A DNA stretch of 64,000 bases, from positions 124,001 to 188,000 of the forward strand of contig NZ_RBXB01000002.1 in NCBI RefSeq assembly GCF_003634775.1. Direction: 5' to 3'. The position numbers were made by a program, and so were the translations under genes. Position 1 is the first letter of the stretch. Every line of letters starts with the position of its first letter. Positions 1 to 8,443 of this stretch are shown piece after piece. The notes beneath the pieces were generated by a model. That model ran no database searches, was not told the DNA's origin, and worked only from the letters and a program-made list of their open reading frames with translations. Source of the DNA: Chryseobacterium defluvii (GTDB taxonomy: Bacteria; Bacteroidota; Bacteroidia; Flavobacteriales; Weeksellaceae).

Positions 1-653
1 ATGAGTTGTTTATCACGTCAAAACTGTGGGTTCAGGATCATGGATATGAAAAGGCGAAAAGTGCATTTCAGAGAACATTAAACAGACTGCAGATGGATTA
101 TCTGGATATGTATCTTATTCACTGGCCTTTCGGGGATTTCTTAGGAGCCTGGAAAGCGTTGGAGGAGTTATATAATGAAGGAAAAATAAAAGCGATCGGG
201 GTATGTAATTTTACAGTAGAAAAACTAGAAGAATTAAAAGCTAATTCCAGTGTCTTGCCTGTGATCAACCAGATTGAGCTGCATCCGGTTTTCCAGCAGA
301 AAGAACTTCAGGTATATGACAGGGAGAATAATATTGTGACCCAACCCTGGAGCCCGCTTGGAAATGGAAATGCAGAACTATTAAATAATGCAGAATTAAA
401 AACTATCGCTGAAAAGTATCATAAAACAGTAGCACAGGTTATTTTAAGATGGCATCTGCAGGAAGGATTCTGTGTGATTCCTAAATCGGTAACACCTTCA
501 AGAATTGAAGAAAACTTCAATATTTTTGATTTTGAGCTGATTGAAGATGAAATGAATGTAGTCCGTTCTCTGGATACAGGAAAAAGATTGTTCTTTGATC
601 CGAAAGATCCGGCTTGGGAAGAGAAAATGCTGAGATCTGTAGCGGATATTTAA
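1..653 (+). CDS. Aldo/keto reductase, 5'-truncated by the window edge
   Basis: NAD(P)H-dependent oxidoreductase of the aldo/keto reductase (AKR) family, cytosolic. The open frame runs in from the window edge: codon 3-5 is Glu and gives ELFITSKLW, the usual AKR segment after strand 3, so roughly the first 60-70 residues, with the catalytic Asp and Tyr, lie upstream. Visible motifs are the DYLDMYLIHWP segment with the active-site His, GVCNF, QIELHP, the QPWSPLG turn and VIPKSVTPSRIEENF, which binds the 2'-phosphate and adenine of NADPH. The C-terminus is complete. The substrate cannot be read from the sequence; 2,5-diketo-gluconate-reductase-like enzymes are the nearest type. Confidence 0.9.
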   Translation, partial: ELFITSKLWVQDHGYEKAKSAFQRTLNRLQMDYLDMYLIHWPFGDFLGAWKALEELYNEGKIKAIGVCNFTVEKLEELKANSSVLPVINQIELHPVFQQKELQVYDRENNIVTQPWSPLGNGNAELLNNAELKTIAEKYHKTVAQVILRWHLQEGFCVIPKSVTPSRIEENFNIFDFELIEDEMNVVRSLDTGKRLFFDPKDPAWEEKMLRSVADI

Positions 654-654
654 T

Positions 655-760
655 TATAATCTCTCGCAGATTGAGCTGATTTGGCAGATGATTGCTTTTA
701 ATTGTAAGGATAAATTTTAAAAATATTCAAAAAAATCTGCGTTAATCTGCGAGAGAAAAT
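655..760. repeat. Intergenic CTCGCAGATT-type repeat with inverted ends
   Basis: The gap between the reductase and the AlkD-like gene begins with CTCTCGCAGATTGAG near 660 and ends with ATCTGCGTTAATCTGCGAGAG near 736-754. The outer arms (CTCTCGCAGATT and AATCTGCGAGAG) are reverse complements about 70 bp apart, and CTGCG/GCAG units recur inside. I recall similar GCAGATTACGCAGATT strings as common intergenic repeats in Flavobacteriia; that is memory, not a search. It may be a REP-like element or a transcription end structure. Confidence 0.5.
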
Positions 761-775
761 TTTATAAATGAAATC

Positions 776-1477
776 ATGACTGCAGAACAATTCATAGAAA
801 AACTTTCCACCTTCATCAATGAAAAAGAATTTGATAAGGTGGAGAAATTTTTTAAAGGAAACGATGGTGTTACAAAATCTTTCGGAGTGAAGTTTGGAGA
901 TGTTTTTAATACAGCTAAAGAGTTTTCCGCCATGCCTTTGGATGAGGTCAGCAAATTATTGGATAGTGATTTCTATGAAGTGAGAATGGGAGCGGTAAGT
1001 ATCATGGATTTTCAGGCAGGAAATAAAAAGACTTCGGCGGAAAAGAAAAAAGAACTTTTCAATTTATATATTCTTCGTCATGACCGCCTGAATAACTGGG
1101 ATTTTGTGGACAGAGCCGCAAGAAATATTATCGGCGAGTATTTAATTGACAAACCGAGAGATATTTTGTATCAGTTGGCAACATCTGAGAGTCCGTGGGA
1201 AAGAAGAACCGCCATTGTAAGTACTCATGCTTTTATTAGAAAAAATGATGTAGATGATACGTTCAGAATTGCTGAAATTCTTGTTCATGATTCCAATGAG
1301 TTAGTAAATAAAGCAGTCGGAAGTTGGGTGAGGGAAGCGGGTAAAAAAGATCAGAAAAGGTTGTTTGATTTTCTGGACCGATATGTGAAAACCATGCCTG
1401 CAGCTACTTTTTCGTATGCTATAGAAAAATTGGATACAGAGAGAAAGAAATATTATAAGGAACAAAGGAAGCGGTAG
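776..1477 (+). CDS. DNA alkylation repair protein, AlkD-like
   Basis: Protein of 233 residues resembling the AlkD family of HEAT-repeat DNA glycosylases, which excise N3- and N7-alkylated purines. It is all-helical in pattern, with the family-typical NNWDFVDRAARNIIGEYL segment at about residues 107-124 and the WERRTAI segment soon after. The length matches the family. The ATG start follows an A-rich leader, and there is no signal peptide, so it should act in the cytoplasm. It is separated by a repeat-rich gap from the upstream reductase and by only 35 bp from the downstream oxygenase. The family call is fairly secure; whether it is a true glycosylase or one of the HEAT-repeat paralogues without that activity cannot be settled here. 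Confidence 0.8.
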   Translation: MTAEQFIEKLSTFINEKEFDKVEKFFKGNDGVTKSFGVKFGDVFNTAKEFSAMPLDEVSKLLDSDFYEVRMGAVSIMDFQAGNKKTSAEKKKELFNLYILRHDRLNNWDFVDRAARNIIGEYLIDKPRDILYQLATSESPWERRTAIVSTHAFIRKNDVDDTFRIAEILVHDSNELVNKAVGSWVREAGKKDQKRLFDFLDRYVKTMPAATFSYAIEKLDTERKKYYKEQRKR

Positions 1478-1512
1478 TGCTTCTTTTTTTATGAATTTTA
1501 AATCAATACATT

Positions 1513-2580
1513 ATGTTTTGGTCAGATACTGATACTATAAGTAAAAGATTAGGCGTGAAATATCCGGTGATCCAGGCTCCGATGTTTGGAGTGAGTACTC
1601 CACAAATGGCTTCTGCCGCTTCTAAAGCCTATTGTCTGGGTTCATTGGCTTTAGCAGATCTTTCTGCGGATAAGTCTGTTGAGCTGATCAGAGAAACGAA
1701 AAAGCTTACGAATAAGCCATTTGCAGTTAATATCTTCGTTCATGACATTCCTGAAATCACAGATTCTTTACAGGAGAAATATATTCGCACAAAACTGTTC
1801 ATAGAACAATTGGCAAAAGAAAATAGCATTGAGGTGAATCTTCCGAAATTGGAGGAAATAAAAGTAAACGGTTATCATGAGCAAATCGATGCCATTATTG
1901 AAGAAAACTGTAAAATCGTAAGCTTTACTTTCGGAAATCTGGATGCTCAAACGATCCTGAAATTAAAAGAAAATGGAGTAGTGCTTATCGGGACCTGTAC
2001 TTCTGTGGAGGAAGCTTTACTATTGGAGAAATCCGGAATCGATATGATCTGTGTGCAGGGAATTGAAGCAGGAGGACACCGAGGAACTTTCGATGCTGAA
2101 AATATTCCTCAAATCGGAGGTTTGTCTTTGTTTTCTCAGGTTTATGACCATGTAAAACTGCCGTTGATTTATGCGGGCGGAATTTATAATGCAAAGACGT
2201 TGAAAGCCTCAAAAGATCTGGGAGCACAAGGTTTTCAGGTGGGAAGTATTCTTTTGGCTTCTCAGGAAAGTGCTTTACAGCCGTATGAAAAGGAAAGGCT
2301 AAAAAATGTGAATGAAAAGGATATTGTTTTGACGAGAAGTTTCTCGGGACGTTATGCAAGGGGAATTAAAAATAAGTACATCGAAACTCTTGACCATTCA
2401 GATTATATTTTACCTTATCCTTATCAAAATAAACTGACGAATGAATTAAGAAGGGTTTCAAAAACTTTGAACAATGCTGATTTTGTAAGCATTTGGGCAG
2501 GACAGTCGATTCATGATTACAGTGAGCTTTCTACGGAGGACATTTTGAGAAAGCTTATCCAGGAATGTGAAACATTATAA
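1513..2580 (+). CDS. Nitronate monooxygenase (2-nitropropane dioxygenase family)
   Basis: FMN-dependent TIM-barrel enzyme that oxidises alkyl nitronates such as propionate-3-nitronate. It shows the N-terminal KYPVIQAPMFG segment, the GIEAGGHRG loop near residue 190 with the family's catalytic-type His, a GGLSLF turn, and the LPLIYAGGI and GAQGFQVGSILLAS phosphate-binding strands. Length 355 residues is normal. It is cytosolic with no signal peptide. It ends just before a good terminator, so it closes this rightward segment. Some members of the family are enoyl-ACP reductases (FabK-like), an alternative that motif reading alone cannot fully exclude. Confidence 0.9.
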   Translation: MFWSDTDTISKRLGVKYPVIQAPMFGVSTPQMASAASKAYCLGSLALADLSADKSVELIRETKKLTNKPFAVNIFVHDIPEITDSLQEKYIRTKLFIEQLAKENSIEVNLPKLEEIKVNGYHEQIDAIIEENCKIVSFTFGNLDAQTILKLKENGVVLIGTCTSVEEALLLEKSGIDMICVQGIEAGGHRGTFDAENIPQIGGLSLFSQVYDHVKLPLIYAGGIYNAKTLKASKDLGAQGFQVGSILLASQESALQPYEKERLKNVNEKDIVLTRSFSGRYARGIKNKYIETLDHSDYILPYPYQNKLTNELRRVSKTLNNADFVSIWAGQSIHDYSELSTEDILRKLIQECETL

Positions 2581-2596
2581 GTTTTAATAAAAAAAG

Positions 2597-2632
2597 AAAA
2601 GCTGTTTCAAATAGAGACAGCTTTTTATTTTT
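2597..2632. terminator. Intrinsic terminator between nitronate monooxygenase and mpl
   Basis: A stem of AAAGCTGT pairing with ACAGCTTT around a short A/T loop, followed by a T-rich run. It lies 17 bp past the stop of the rightward oxygenase gene. Confidence 0.75.
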
Positions 2633-2640
2633 AAGATTTT

Positions 2641-2670
2641 TCACTTCACTTTGCTTCGTTCAGAATGACA
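2641..2670. repeat. Possible REP-like string ending CAGAATGACA
   Basis: The 48 bp between the terminator and the convergent mpl gene contains CACTTCACTTTGCTTCGTT followed by CAGAATGACA. From memory, TTCGTTCAGAATGACA-like strings occur many times between genes in Bacteroidota genomes. A genome-wide count would settle it. Confidence 0.3.
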
Positions 2671-2680
2671 AAATAATAAG

Positions 2681-4018
2681 TTATTTTGTTAAATCAAGAC
2701 CTCCGAAATTTCCTGAGCTCATCATTAAATAAACTCCATTGGTTTTATCTAAAGTATCCCAATACGCATGAAGCTCTTCCGCATTGGTAAAAACTTTCAG
2801 ATTATCATTTTTAAATTTTTCTTTGATAAGTTCGGGCGAAATAGGTTCCATTCTTTTGATCTTTAGAGCATCTTCCGAATAGAAAACCACGGCTTCATCC
2901 AGTCCGTCCATTGCATGATCATATTGCTCTAAGAAAACAGGATTCAGGCTTGAATAGGTGTGAAGTTCAAGGAAACCATATTTCTTTTCATTGTTGAATT
3001 GTTCCTGGAAAGCTTTTACGGTAGCCTTTACCTTACTTGGAGCATGGGCGAAATCTTTGTAAAGTGTTCCTTTATCTTCTCTTTCCACTTTTTCAAGGCG
3101 TTTGGAAGCTCCTTTGAAACTCATGATCGCTTCATAGAAATCTTCGTCCATAATTCCCAGTTGCCGGCAAATGTGTCTTGCTCCTTCCATGTTCAATAAG
3201 TTGTGGGCTCCAAAAACGGAAAGCGGAACATCTCCCATTTCGGTTTTTAGATATACTTTTCCGTTACTGATTTCATATTCGGGAGTTTTGTAAGGGATTT
3301 TTCTGAAATAATTTTCAGCACCTTCTACCACCTTCACTACTTCCGCATCTTCTTCGTTGTATACCAAAACACCTCCCGGAGTAATGCTCGCTACAAATCT
3401 TCTGAACTGTTCCACATAGTCGTCAAATGTTTTGAAAACATTGATGTGATCCCATGCAATTCCGCTCATTAAAGCGATATTCGGTTGGTATAATAAAAAT
3501 TTAGAGCGCAGGTCAATAGGAGAGGAAAGGTACTCATCACCTTCCAATACCATAAAATCGTTGTCCTGGGTCAATTTTACCATGCAGTCGAAGCCTTCCA
3601 ACTGTGCACCCACCATGAAATCCACCTCTTTCTGATGAAAGTTCAGAACATGAAGAATCATTGAGGTGATGGTTGTTTTACCATGGGAACCGGCGATTAC
3701 CACGCGGGTTTTATTTTTAGACTGTTCGTAAAGGAATTCCGGATACGAATATATTTTCAGCCCCAATTCTTTTGCTTTGGCCAGTTCAGGATTATCCTGA
3801 TGGGCATGCATTCCGAGAATAACAGCATCGATATCGGAAGTGATCTTTTCCGGGAACCAACCCATTTCCTGAGGTAAAATTCCTTTTTTCTCAAGTCTTG
3901 ATCTGGAAGGTTCAAAAATGGCATCATCTGAGCCTGTCACCTGATATCCTTTATCTTTTAATGCAATCGCAAGGTTATGCATGGCGCTTCCGCCAATAGC
4001 AATGAAGTGGGTTTTCAA
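2681..4018 (-). CDS. mpl: UDP-N-acetylmuramate:tripeptide ligase, Mpl type
   Basis: Peptidoglycan recycling enzyme that joins the recovered L-Ala-gamma-D-Glu-meso-DAP tripeptide to UDP-MurNAc in the cytoplasm. The N-terminus, MKTHFIAIGGSAMHNLA, is the Rossmann glycine-rich loop of the Mpl/MurC branch. The ATP-binding P-loop GSHGKTTITSMI is near residue 110. The central-domain segment SGIAWDHINVF and the C-terminal Mur-ligase segment KDFAHAPSKVKAT (the Bacteroidota form of the conserved DYAHHP motif) are also present. Length of 445 residues is normal for Mpl. It is followed in the same direction, across 5 bp, by a lipoprotein gene upstream at 4024, suggesting one leftward transcript running from about 5.9 kb. 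MurC is the main alternative but lacks the HFIAIGGSAMHNLA signature. Confidence 0.88.
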   Translation of the reverse strand: MKTHFIAIGGSAMHNLAIALKDKGYQVTGSDDAIFEPSRSRLEKKGILPQEMGWFPEKITSDIDAVILGMHAHQDNPELAKAKELGLKIYSYPEFLYEQSKNKTRVVIAGSHGKTTITSMILHVLNFHQKEVDFMVGAQLEGFDCMVKLTQDNDFMVLEGDEYLSSPIDLRSKFLLYQPNIALMSGIAWDHINVFKTFDDYVEQFRRFVASITPGGVLVYNEEDAEVVKVVEGAENYFRKIPYKTPEYEISNGKVYLKTEMGDVPLSVFGAHNLLNMEGARHICRQLGIMDEDFYEAIMSFKGASKRLEKVEREDKGTLYKDFAHAPSKVKATVKAFQEQFNNEKKYGFLELHTYSSLNPVFLEQYDHAMDGLDEAVVFYSEDALKIKRMEPISPELIKEKFKNDNLKVFTNAEELHAYWDTLDKTNGVYLMMSSGNFGGLDLTK

Positions 4019-4023
4019 CTTAT

Positions 4024-4461
4024 TTACTGTTTTTTAACATTGTTATTAATGATCTCCTGGAAAGCATTCATAATATTGTTCCAGTTGGTTGTATAATTCG
4101 GCATGATCAAACTTGCATCTGTTTTACTTCCTTCATTAGGCCCTTTTTTTATATTGATAGAAGTAGTAATGTTGTCATATAATTTCTTTCTGTCTTCCTG
4201 TATACTTCTAAAATTATTTTGGGAAAGCGTTTTGTTAAGCTTTTTTAAGTCTTCCTCCGAAATCTTAAAATCCTGCTTAAACTTTTTTCCCTGTCCTTCA
4301 AAAGAGTAGTGGGCGTTGTGATCTTTGATCAGTAAATTCTCATATATCGGTGCATAACCTCCGTTTCTGGAATAACTGATATCAAAATCCGAATATACTT
4401 TTTGACTGTTACATGAAACTAATACTATGATTGTGAATAAGATCCCTATTATTCTTTTCAT
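4024..4461 (-). CDS. Small lipoprotein of unknown function
   Basis: Protein of 145 residues with a lipoprotein signal: two charged residues, a hydrophobic stretch and LVSC, placing the lipidated Cys at about residue 17. The mature part is hydrophilic, with a Lys-rich middle (EEDLKKLNKTLSQNNF) and no motif I recognise. It sits between mpl (5 bp away) and the acyltransferase (12 bp away) on the same strand, so co-transcription with envelope-biogenesis genes is likely. No function is assigned. Confidence 0.7.
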   Translation of the reverse strand: MKRIIGILFTIIVLVSCNSQKVYSDFDISYSRNGGYAPIYENLLIKDHNAHYSFEGQGKKFKQDFKISEEDLKKLNKTLSQNNFRSIQEDRKKLYDNITTSINIKKGPNEGSKTDASLIMPNYTTNWNNIMNAFQEIINNNVKKQ

Positions 4462-4473
4462 ATTATTTTTACT

Positions 4474-5280
4474 TTAATTATCTGAATCCTTTTGTTCTAA
4501 TTTTTTAGCTTTAAGTTCTTCATCATAACTGTGTAATACATTGAAATCTTCTGTCTGCTCTATGGCAGTCATGATTTTCAATAAAATTTCATGTGCGTTT
4601 TCTTTGTCGTAGTCGATCTCAAGAGGAGCTTTGAATTCCATGGTAGGTTTTACGCCTGTCACCTTTACCCGGAGCCCTTTTTTATCGAACGCTCTTCGGA
4701 ATCCGTTAATTTTAATAGGGATTACGATAGGGCGTTGATTTTTGACCAGTTTGGCCGTTCCTCTTCTTCCTTGCGCAAAAGCTGATGTAGTACCCTGAGG
4801 GAAAGTAGCTACCCAGCCATTGTCTAAGGCCTTCATAATATTATCCACCTCACTCATATCCACCATTCTGTTGACGTTCTTACCTTCAGCTCTCCAGGTT
4901 CTTTTTACCGTTACGGCACCTGCAATTTTGAAGATTTTGGGAAGAATGCCCTTATTCATGGTTTCTTCTGCGGCAACGTAATAGAAGTCTATTTTTGGGT
5001 TAAGCAGATAGATCGGGTTTTTAATTGTATTTAAATATCCGTTATTGACGGCGCAGAATGCATGATACATTGCTGCAACGTCTGCAAAATAGGTCTGATG
5101 GTTGGAAACGAACAATACGTTTGAATCAGGAAGATCCACCAGGTGTTCAGTACCGGTGATTTTCAGTTTATTAAAGCCGTTGAATCTTCTGTAAGATACA
5201 ACTCCTAAAATAAAAATAATGAACCTTTTTAAAAAATAAGGTGTTCCGAATGCATCGGTGAAAATATTCTTCTTCGCCAT
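4474..5280 (-). CDS. 1-acyl-glycerol-3-phosphate acyltransferase family protein (PlsC-like)
   Basis: Membrane-associated acyltransferase of the PlsC/LPLAT family, which transfers an acyl chain to lysophosphatidate or a related lipid at the inner membrane. The catalytic HX4D motif appears as SNHQTYFAD near residue 80, and the substrate-phosphate motif as FPQGTTS near residue 160. The N-terminus has a short hydrophobic segment (FLKRFIIFILGVVSY) that could anchor it. The length of 268 residues is typical. The C-terminal 35 residues are Lys- and Glu-rich. It precedes the lipoprotein and mpl in the leftward run. It may be plsC itself or one of the paralogues that modify ornithine or amino lipids in Bacteroidota. 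Confidence 0.85.
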   Translation of the reverse strand: MAKKNIFTDAFGTPYFLKRFIIFILGVVSYRRFNGFNKLKITGTEHLVDLPDSNVLFVSNHQTYFADVAAMYHAFCAVNNGYLNTIKNPIYLLNPKIDFYYVAAEETMNKGILPKIFKIAGAVTVKRTWRAEGKNVNRMVDMSEVDNIMKALDNGWVATFPQGTTSAFAQGRRGTAKLVKNQRPIVIPIKINGFRRAFDKKGLRVKVTGVKPTMEFKAPLEIDYDKENAHEILLKIMTAIEQTEDFNVLHSYDEELKAKKLEQKDSDN

Positions 5281-5307
5281 CTCTCAATTAAACACGGTGC
5301 TGCAAAG

Positions 5308-5937
5308 TTACATATTTTTCAGCAACTGACTGAATTCGCTTAATATCATTGCTGTAGCTCCCCAGATAATATATCCGTTGAAATTAATTACAGGAACCTC
5401 ATGTCCACCTGCACTGGGCAAGGCCATGATTTCAGGTTGATCCGGAAGGCCTAAAAAAGAAGTCACCGGGAATTCTATGGTTTCCACCGCTTCGCTTTGC
5501 TGCAAAACGAAAAGCGGGTTCTTTTTAGTATATGAAATATACGGGTACACATAAAAATTACTTGGCGGAATGTAGATGGGAGACATTTCCCGAATAATTC
5601 TCACGTAATGCTTGTCAATCCCTATTTCTTCCGAAGTCTCCCGAATAGCAGTCTCCGCAAAATCCTGGTCCATCTCTTCACGTTTTCCTCCCGGAAGAGA
5701 TATTTGCCCGCTGTGCCTGTCGTGTTCGTTTACAGTTCTCTGGATCAGGGGAAAATACCATTCATTGTTCTTCAGATACATCAGGATATTTACAGCCGCA
5801 AATTTTGGATTTCTTTCTAAAACTTCGTTGTAGGTAAATACGGGACGATACGGAGGGGAAAAAACGCCGTGGGCATTTTCTCCGGGTAATTCCGCACTTT
5901 TAATTTTCCTCAATAAATCTTTTCCAAAATTTTCCAT
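5308..5937 (-). CDS. Nudix hydrolase, CoA pyrophosphatase-like
   Basis: Nudix-fold hydrolase of 209 residues. The Nudix box is clear (LPGGKREEM, then AIRETSEEIGI with the metal-binding Glu residues), preceded by HDRHSGQISLPGGK, which is the signature of the NudL/CoA pyrophosphatase branch that cleaves CoA to acyl-phosphopantetheine and 3',5'-ADP. No signal peptide. It heads the leftward cluster with the acyltransferase, lipoprotein and mpl; the 27 bp gap to the next gene suits an operon. Confidence 0.85.
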   Translation of the reverse strand: MENFGKDLLRKIKSAELPGENAHGVFSPPYRPVFTYNEVLERNPKFAAVNILMYLKNNEWYFPLIQRTVNEHDRHSGQISLPGGKREEMDQDFAETAIRETSEEIGIDKHYVRIIREMSPIYIPPSNFYVYPYISYTKKNPLFVLQQSEAVETIEFPVTSFLGLPDQPEIMALPSAGGHEVPVINFNGYIIWGATAMILSEFSQLLKNM

Positions 5938-6607
5938 ACATCAAATTTAGGAATATATCTTGAAGAAATGAAGAGGCTTAACATTAATTAACCCTTCTAT
6001 TCAGGATGTGCAAAACATGTTTAGCGTTTAACTATAAATACGGGTTTTGAAATAAATAACGGGAAGCAGCGGTATTCTTCTTTTTCATTGGAAATACATA
6101 CCTAGAAACCGTGATTTTATAATTTTACCAGATTTATGTGTTTTCTGATGTAGGGTAATGCAGTATCTTTATAAAAAAATTAATACCATGTTTATATCGA
6201 AAGGAAGTGTAGGTACCCTTTACATTCTTTACCCGTAAATTGCAGCCGATGTACCGGGATGTTGACACGATACATAATTGACAGTCAATTTCCAGAATTA
6301 ATATTTGCAAAGTGCTGATATTCGGATTTTAGAGTAATGGGATCATACAGATACATCTTGAGAATATTCTTAAATACAAATGATGAAAAAAATTATCAAA
6401 AAACACAAATGATGAAAGTTTACTCCTTAAGCTTGTAATTTTTATCTTCTTGTCCGTTCTGCATTACGGACAGGAGGATAAAAAATAAGGAGAATTCTTG
6501 AAAAATGAAGTATTTATAACATAAAGCCAGAATTAAAAATACTCAAATCAAAATTCCAAACCAGAAATGGTTTGGAATTTTTGTGTCTGATATGTGTTAT
6601 GATTGTA
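5938..6607. other. 670 bp gap with a possible gene remnant
   Basis: No complete gene is visible in this stretch. The region is AT-rich and must hold the promoter of the leftward Nudix gene. At 6409-6488 there is what looks like a broken start of a secreted protein: ATG-ATG-AAA and a few codons, then a hydrophobic stretch in another frame (LVIFIFLSVLHYGQEDKK, ending in the GQ cleavage-site pattern common in Bacteroidota) and a stop. This suggests a small decayed gene, but it is too short to prove. Confidence 0.4.
6551..6583. terminator. Strong hairpin terminator after the LuxR-type gene
   Basis: ATTCCAAACCA pairs perfectly with TGGTTTGGAAT around a GAAA loop, with A- and T-runs on both sides. 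It lies 25 bp beyond the stop of the leftward LuxR-type regulator and probably ends that transcript; the flanking T-runs would allow use from either side. Confidence 0.8.
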
Positions 6608-7255
6608 TTAATCAATAATATGATTTTCAATAGCATACTTTACGACTCCTACAGAATTTTTTACGTTTAACTTTAAAAGAATTCTTTTGCGGTGGGTTTC
6701 TACGGTATTGATGCTAATGAAAAGTTTTTCGGAAATATCTTTGCTGCTGAGTCCGTCGCAGATAAGCTTCAGTATTTCCATTTCGCGCCTGGTAAGCGGA
6801 TCTTTGATGTGCAGTTTTTCCTGATTCTGATCCTTACTAATGAAATTAATCATCCTGTTTTTGGCATGGTCACAGATATAAATCTCATTTAATAGCAGTG
6901 CCTGTATGGATTTCAAAAACTCATCATAGGTGCTGTTTTTATCCAGGTAACTTTTGATACCCTTGTTAAAAAGCCTTCTGATGTCTATAACATCATAATT
7001 GTTCCCGATAATAATGATTTTTATGTTTTTGTTTTTTTGAGTGATTTTTTCGACATATTTGCAGATATCGGTAAGTACCCACATGTTTGAGCTGATCATA
7101 AGATATTCCGGTGGGTCTTCGCTCAAAAGTATAGAAAGAGCTTGCGGACAATTACAAATCTGAATGCTGGCAAAAATTTCACTCTGTTCAAGGAGTTTTG
7201 ACAAACCTTCTGTATACAACAGCGGTTCGTCAAAAATAGTTAATCTTGGTTTCAT
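6608..7255 (-). CDS. LuxR-type response-regulator-like protein with altered receiver
   Basis: Protein of 215 residues with an N-terminal receiver-like domain (about 1-125) and a C-terminal LuxR/NarL helix-turn-helix: LTRREMEILKLICDGLSSKD, then SINTVETHRKRILLKL. The receiver keeps an acidic pair near the N-terminus (FDE) and the late Lys (SYLDKNS), but where the phosphoacceptor Asp is expected, at the end of strand 3, the sequence reads EYLMISSNM, so Ser replaces Asp. Control by classical phosphorylation is therefore unlikely. No histidine kinase gene is adjacent. I chose the ATG at 7255 over the GTG one codon earlier. Target genes are unknown. Confidence 0.82.
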   Translation of the reverse strand: MKPRLTIFDEPLLYTEGLSKLLEQSEIFASIQICNCPQALSILLSEDPPEYLMISSNMWVLTDICKYVEKITQKNKNIKIIIIGNNYDVIDIRRLFNKGIKSYLDKNSTYDEFLKSIQALLLNEIYICDHAKNRMINFISKDQNQEKLHIKDPLTRREMEILKLICDGLSSKDISEKLFISINTVETHRKRILLKLNVKNSVGVVKYAIENHIID

Positions 7256-7475
7256 CACGGTTTAGTTTTATTTATATAAAAATATAAAAAAAACTTGATA
7301 TTTGAGTGAAATATTTAAAAATATGTGAAATTTATTAAAAATAAATATAATATTTTTTATGTTTTATTGAATAATATTAAATAATTCTCTTGTTGTTGAA
7401 TTTTAGCATATATTTTTTTAGAGTTATTTGTTATAATTATCAGTATATCAGTTTGTTTTAGTGTTGTTTTTGAAG

Positions 7476-7946
7476 TTATTTTACTGATACGGTAGGGTTG
7501 TGTTTTACAGGGAAGTTAACAGAGTTGGCGATGAAACAAAATTCATTAGCTTTATGGTGGAGATTATTGGCTTTTTCTATCATTGATTCATCGGTAACAA
7601 TAATTTCCGGATATAAAGTTACTTCTGTAAATTGGCCGCTTCCATTTGCTGTTTCCATCATGATTCCCGTTGCATGGTCTTTATAATCTGTTACTATAAT
7701 GCCTTCCTTGGAACAAAAATGCAGGTACCACAGCATGTGGCACGAAGATAGTGAGGCCAAAAGCATTTCTTCCGGGTTATACTTTGTTTTGTCCCCCCGA
7801 AAAGCGGGATCGGAAGATCCTTCGATGATCGCTTTGTTTTCTACAGAAATGGTGTGGCTTCTTTCATAATTACGGTAGCCATTGGTTCCTGTTCCTTTAT
7901 TTCCTGTCCATTGAATAGTCGTTTTATAGTGATGTTCTTTATTCAT
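7476..7946 (-). CDS. OsmC family peroxide-detoxifying protein
   Basis: Cytosolic thiol peroxidase-like protein of 156 residues. The two conserved redox cysteines are present in family context: SLSSCHMLWYLHFC for the first and the NEFCFIANS segment for the second. The N-terminal ISVENKAIIEGSSDP and the YNPEEMLLASLSSCH run are also typical. Length is normal. It overlaps nothing and lies 3 bp from the next leftward gene, so the two are likely co-transcribed. Substrate (organic hydroperoxide or other) is not shown by the sequence. Confidence 0.88.
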   Translation of the reverse strand: MNKEHHYKTTIQWTGNKGTGTNGYRNYERSHTISVENKAIIEGSSDPAFRGDKTKYNPEEMLLASLSSCHMLWYLHFCSKEGIIVTDYKDHATGIMMETANGSGQFTEVTLYPEIIVTDESMIEKANNLHHKANEFCFIANSVNFPVKHNPTVSVK

Positions 7947-7948
7947 TT

Positions 7949-8431
7949 TTAATTTTTATTATTACGATTATTTTCTTCCAGAATTTTTTCATTCCCAATT
8001 ACAGGTCTCTCTCGATTTTGCCAAATGAATTTATAACCTGTATCTATAACCTGCATCTCCCAGTCTCTTCTGAATTTGAATACCTGATCGGGCATCACAG
8101 CAACGAAAATAACTAAAGATGAAACTGTAATAGTGATTGCCCACAGAATTATTATCAAAATTTTAGAAATATTGATTACTAAGACATATTTATGAATGCA
8201 GAAAATGATCAGAAACCAGAATGTAAGGTGTGTAAGAAGGTCTGCGACAAATTCAGCAATAAAAATCTGCAGAGACATTGAAGTATGCCATCCATCAGAC
8301 ACATAAGGTAAAGGAAACCCCATCATCATAGTATCCGGAGCATCCACCGGCAATACATACCACCATTTTGTAAAGATAAATAATGAAATGATTGTCAATG
8401 GGATTATTAATGTCAGTAATAAACGTTTCAT
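7949..8431 (-). CDS. Small integral membrane protein of unknown function
   Basis: Protein of 160 residues with about three hydrophobic segments: residues 3-22, a stretch around 60-90 (LTHLTFWFLIIFCIHKYVLVI), and about 94-114 (LIIILWAITITVSSLVIFVAV). The C-terminal 45 residues are polar and charged. No family is recognised. It is tightly packed between the propeller protein (12 bp) and OsmC (3 bp) on the same strand. Confidence 0.65.
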   Translation of the reverse strand: MKRLLLTLIIPLTIISLFIFTKWWYVLPVDAPDTMMMGFPLPYVSDGWHTSMSLQIFIAEFVADLLTHLTFWFLIIFCIHKYVLVINISKILIIILWAITITVSSLVIFVAVMPDQVFKFRRDWEMQVIDTGYKFIWQNRERPVIGNEKILEENNRNNKN

Positions 8432-8443
8432 CGGATTTTATTA

